A stretch of 8,542 nucleotides of DNA from CAUUFM01 sp041844335 (GTDB lineage: Bacteria; Bacillota; Clostridia; Lachnospirales; Lachnospiraceae): assembly GCA_041844335.1 (NCBI GenBank), contig JBGZAX010000017.1, positions 1-8,542 on the forward strand. Direction: 5' to 3'. The notes under the pieces are model-generated. The model did not search any database. It had not been told where the DNA came from and was given only the letters and a program-made list of their open reading frames with translations. Positions 6,593-8,542 of the stretch are shown piece by piece. The position numbers and the translations under genes are program-made. Each line of letters starts with the position of its first letter. The stretch's first letter is position 1.

Positions 6593-6614
6593 TATACAAG
6601 TATATACTTGTATA
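6593..6614. promoter_or_regulatory. 22-bp perfect palindrome, probable GntR operator over the -10 box
   Basis: TATACAAGTAT (6593-6603) is followed directly by its exact reverse complement (6604-6614). The site covers the whole -10 hexamer and half the spacer, so a protein bound here would block RNA polymerase. Nested symmetric cores are TGTATACA (6591-6598) and AAGTATATACTT (6598-6609). TGTATA half-sites recur at 6591 and 6609, 18 bp apart. The co-transcribed FCD-type GntR protein is the likely ligand; this is inferred from position. Confidence 0.7.
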
Positions 6615-6627
6615 TGAATAATGTCAA
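6599..6627 (-). promoter_or_regulatory. strong promoter of the citrate operon
   Basis: On the minus strand a perfect TTGACA (6627-6622), a 17-bp spacer and TATACT (6604-6599) form a near-consensus promoter. The bases upstream (6628-6660) are very AT-rich, as in an UP element. Transcription would start near 6592, leaving a leader of about 84 nt before the ATG at 6508. Confidence 0.85.
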
Positions 6628-6679
6628 GATATTTATTTTTCAATCAATTATTAAAAACCGAAATTCAACCTATTACATG

Positions 6680-6712
6680 AAAAAGAGGCAGATTAAATAA
6701 CAATCCGCCTCT
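6680..6712 (-). terminator. terminator of the HAD-DUF4349-small protein gene set
   Basis: On the minus strand AGAGGCGGATT (6712-6702) pairs with AATCTGCCTCT (6694-6684) in an 11-bp stem with one G-U pair and a 7-nt loop, followed by a T-run to 6680. The wobble becomes an A-C mismatch on the other strand, so it works for minus-strand transcripts. It separates this set from the citrate operon promoter 50 bp further on. Confidence 0.85.
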
Positions 6713-6777
6713 CACACTCAAAACTCACCATATAAGCCTTATTTATGTATTTATGTTCAAAAAATTTTATAAAAGAT

Positions 6778-6966
6778 CTATTCCTCTTCAATAACTTCAT
6801 AATTTTTCAATTCGAATCCGTTATCCACAGCAATTTTTAAAAGCTCCCTATCATCTGCATCTTTCACATTTTCAATATCAACTGTTGCCATAGGAAAGCC
6901 GGTCAGTGTGGCAGCCCCGAAATAATTAACAAGATCGTGTCTTAAGTCATCAATATCAATTATCAT
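6778..6966 (-). CDS. small acidic conserved-type hypothetical protein
   Basis: The product has 62 residues, is strongly acidic and has no signal peptide or membrane segment. The sequence DDLRHDLVNYFGAA (6-19), then FPMATVDIENV (24-34) and a C-terminal LKNYEVIEEE, resembles small uncharacterised proteins I remember from Clostridia, in which an LR-x-DL-x-(D/N)Y-(Y/F)G-A segment is followed by a PMA block. No function is known to me. The gene is real rather than a chance frame: GAGG lies 6 nt before the ATG, the start overlaps the DUF4349 gene by 11 bp, and a terminator follows the stop. The overlap suggests coupled translation with the DUF4349 protein. The name stays hypothetical. Confidence 0.75.
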   Translation of the reverse strand: MIIDIDDLRHDLVNYFGAATLTGFPMATVDIENVKDADDRELLKIAVDNGFELKNYEVIEEE

Positions 6967-7975
6967 TTTTTTCCTCTTTTTCAGCGACCTTTTCTCTTTT
7001 TTTCATAAAAATAAACCTTTGGCTCTTATGCTTCGCGATAAATTTTCTAATTAAAATGACTATTATTATAATGGTTAAAATCACTAGCCAATTATATACC
7101 AGGAATAAAATCGCATTTTTTATAAACAATACAAAACCTGTAATTGAGGACTTAAAGGCATAAGCTAAATCAGAAACAAAACTGCTGTTCGTCGCCTTTA
7201 CATCTTTATATTCCTTTACCTCATGTACATAAATATTATAGTAAGCATAGTCAACATCATGATCCATTACCAGCATTTGCGAGCTCAATATCTCTCTACT
7301 TTCCACAAGCTGAGCCAATTCCTTTTCTATCTCAATTAAATCCTTTATCTTATCGGCCTTTTTCATAAGCTCGACAAGCCTGTCTTCTTTTGCCTTAATT
7401 ATTTTAACTCTTCTGTCCAGATCCGCATAAGCCTTGGTCACATTCTCCACAGTCTTTTCTTTTCTGAATATATTTGCATCTGAAGCTTCTATCCCTTTTT
7501 CAAAGGAAAGCATATTTTCTTTTTTCACCCTCATCGTGTAATTTGCAGATTTAGACTCATTTCGGCCCTCATACCCGTAATAGATATCCTGCTGCTCTAT
7601 GTATCCGCCCTCTTTGATAAGCATACGTTCTAATTTAAATATATAATCATCAAAGCTCTTTGTTTCAATATATAAATTATTTCTTATTATTAATTTTTCA
7701 GCATTATCGGCCTTGGAAAGACTGTTATTAGAAATATCTTCCTGTGAATTCATATTCTCATCAGCTAACCTGTTATCATCATATACTGATTCGTCAACCT
7801 TAGGTTCGTCGGGCTCAGCCGACATCTTATTTGATTCAAATGACGAATCACCCGACATTGAAGCTTTCTCAGTATCATTTTGTGAGGCACATGAGCAAAA
7901 AAGAAAAAACGATATAATTGCGCAAAAAAATACAATTTTAAATATTATATTATCCAAAACTTTGTTATTATTCAT
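6956..7975 (-). CDS. DUF4349 domain protein, candidate lipoprotein with a C-terminal membrane segment
   Basis: A 339-residue envelope protein. The N-terminus has a hydrophobic stretch (11-28) ending in FCSC, so Cys29 is a candidate lipidated residue, though Phe at -3 and Cys at -2 make the lipobox atypical. A low-complexity acidic, Ser-rich linker follows (about 30-92). Residues 93-256 match DUF4349: a strand opening with IIRNNLYIETKSFDDY, a GGYIE turn (123-127), the YTMRV strand (146-150), an ENVTKAYADLDRRVKIIKAKEDRL helix split between 177 and 200, and a coiled coil through about 237. A long hydrophobic span (about 287-309) then anchors it, ending in a Lys/Arg-rich tail that should be cytoplasmic. 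DUF4349 has no established biochemical role; a link to cell-envelope sensing or stress is only a guess. GGGAGG sits 6 nt before the ATG. Confidence 0.85.
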   Translation of the reverse strand: MNNNKVLDNIIFKIVFFCAIISFFLFCSCASQNDTEKASMSGDSSFESNKMSAEPDEPKVDESVYDDNRLADENMNSQEDISNNSLSKADNAEKLIIRNNLYIETKSFDDYIFKLERMLIKEGGYIEQQDIYYGYEGRNESKSANYTMRVKKENMLSFEKGIEASDANIFRKEKTVENVTKAYADLDRRVKIIKAKEDRLVELMKKADKIKDLIEIEKELAQLVESREILSSQMLVMDHDVDYAYYNIYVHEVKEYKDVKATNSSFVSDLAYAFKSSITGFVLFIKNAILFLVYNWLVILTIIIIVILIRKFIAKHKSQRFIFMKKREKVAEKEEKNDN

Positions 7976-8005
7976 TTACAACCTCCCTATCCCGAACTTA
8001 AATAA

Positions 8006-8542
8006 TCAAACATAATTCAATATCTGTGTCGGTTCATCAATGACATCATAGGCACCTGCATTAAGCAATTCGTCTCTTTTTCTAAAACCCCATGATACAC
8101 CCACGGTATAAGCCCCCGCATTTCTGCCTGTCTGCATATCGGTATTGGTATCTCCTAAATAAAGCATCTGTCTTGTCGGAATATCATATATTTTTGACCA
8201 CTCCAAAACAGCCGAAGGATCAGGCTTTAAAATCCCCAAACCTTTATCTCCTCTGATATCATCAAACATATCATCTCCAAGCATCATATTCAGAATTTTT
8301 TTAGCCTCGGCATCAGGTTTGTTTGTATCGACAAACAGCCTTATTCCACGATTTTTAAGCTCTTTTAATATTTCGACTATATTCATGTAAGGCAATACCT
8401 TATAATCCCTGTTTTTCGAAAAAATATCCATATAAATATCATATGCTTCATTCAAATAAATGTCCACATTCATATCAGTCGCAACCAAAATTCGCTTAAC
8501 CAGTTTTTTAGCCCCGTCACCCACATAATAAAAATAATTTTC
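8006..8542 (-). CDS. HAD-family hydrolase, phosphoglycolate phosphatase-like (N-terminus outside the window)
   Basis: A cytoplasmic phosphatase of the haloacid dehalogenase superfamily. The frame stays open to the right edge (first visible residues ENYFYYVGDGAKKLV), so the N-terminal DxDGT nucleophile motif, about 40 residues earlier in this family, lies outside the window. The GTG at 8524 is not the true start. Counting from the edge, residues 1-60 are the helical cap. T73 (in DTNKPD) is motif II, K106 (in ILKPDP) motif III, and D131 and D135 (in GDTNTDM) motif IV with metal ligands. KPDP and GDTNTDM place it with Gph-like enzymes, which dephosphorylate 2-phosphoglycolate or related small phosphates such as pyrophosphate. 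The substrate cannot be fixed. The stop lies 30 bp before the DUF4349 gene, so they are probably co-transcribed. Confidence 0.88.
   Translation of the reverse strand, partial: ENYFYYVGDGAKKLVKRILVATDMNVDIYLNEAYDIYMDIFSKNRDYKVLPYMNIVEILKELKNRGIRLFVDTNKPDAEAKKILNMMLGDDMFDDIRGDKGLGILKPDPSAVLEWSKIYDIPTRQMLYLGDTNTDMQTGRNAGAYTVGVSWGFRKRDELLNAGAYDVIDEPTQILNYV

Noticed and set aside
7713..8015. A 100-codon plus-strand open frame
   Set aside because: It is antisense to the Ser/Asp-rich linker and signal region of the DUF4349 gene, which explains its Ser-rich sequence.
8006..8524. Complete 172-residue HAD protein starting at GTG 8524
   Set aside because: The frame is open to the edge, the upstream residues fit the family (YYVGDGAKKLV), and the essential N-terminal Asp motif would be missing.
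1..8542. CRISPR array, tRNA, rRNA, toxin-antitoxin pair or defence island
   Set aside because: No regularly spaced repeats, no cloverleaf with CCA-type end and no recognisable defence or toxin genes were seen on either strand.

Overview
The window looks like chromosomal DNA of an anaerobic, low-G+C Firmicute of the class Clostridia. It is AT-rich, has strong AGGAG-type ribosome binding sites, tightly overlapping genes, and a Re-type citrate synthase, a family known mainly from strict anaerobes such as Clostridium kluyveri. Genus or species cannot be told from the sequence.

Layout. Bases 1-173 hold at most the tail of an unidentified reading frame. A plus-strand pyridoxamine/pyridoxal kinase gene (209-1099) follows its own promoter. 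Bases 1100-1406 have no intact gene. They are largely filled by a 255-bp element (1143-1397) bounded by imperfect 17-bp inverted repeats. It resembles a MITE or a gutted insertion sequence and carries the hairpins that probably terminate transcription arriving from both sides.

Bases 1407-6508 form a minus-strand operon, transcribed right to left: Re-citrate synthase, a GntR/FCD regulator, an aconitase of the short (Aquifex-type) form and an isocitrate dehydrogenase. Each gene overlaps the next by 4, 32 and 4 bp. Together the enzymes convert oxaloacetate plus acetyl-CoA to 2-oxoglutarate, the oxidative half of the TCA cycle used by anaerobes for glutamate synthesis. The regulator between them is the obvious candidate for control. 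Upstream is a clear promoter (TTGACA, 17 bp, TATACT) whose -10 box lies inside a perfect 22-bp palindrome. A second palindrome lies in the leader.

Bases 6778-8542 hold a second minus-strand gene set: a HAD phosphatase running off the right edge, a DUF4349 membrane-anchored lipoprotein candidate, and a small acidic protein of unknown function. A hairpin terminator (6680-6712) ends it just before the citrate operon promoter.

No tRNA, rRNA, CRISPR array, prophage or obviously new defence system is visible. The points most worth a second look are the operator architecture of the citrate operon, the inverted-repeat element sitting 9 bp from the end of the isocitrate dehydrogenase gene, and that enzyme's unusual N-terminal extension and cofactor-site residues.
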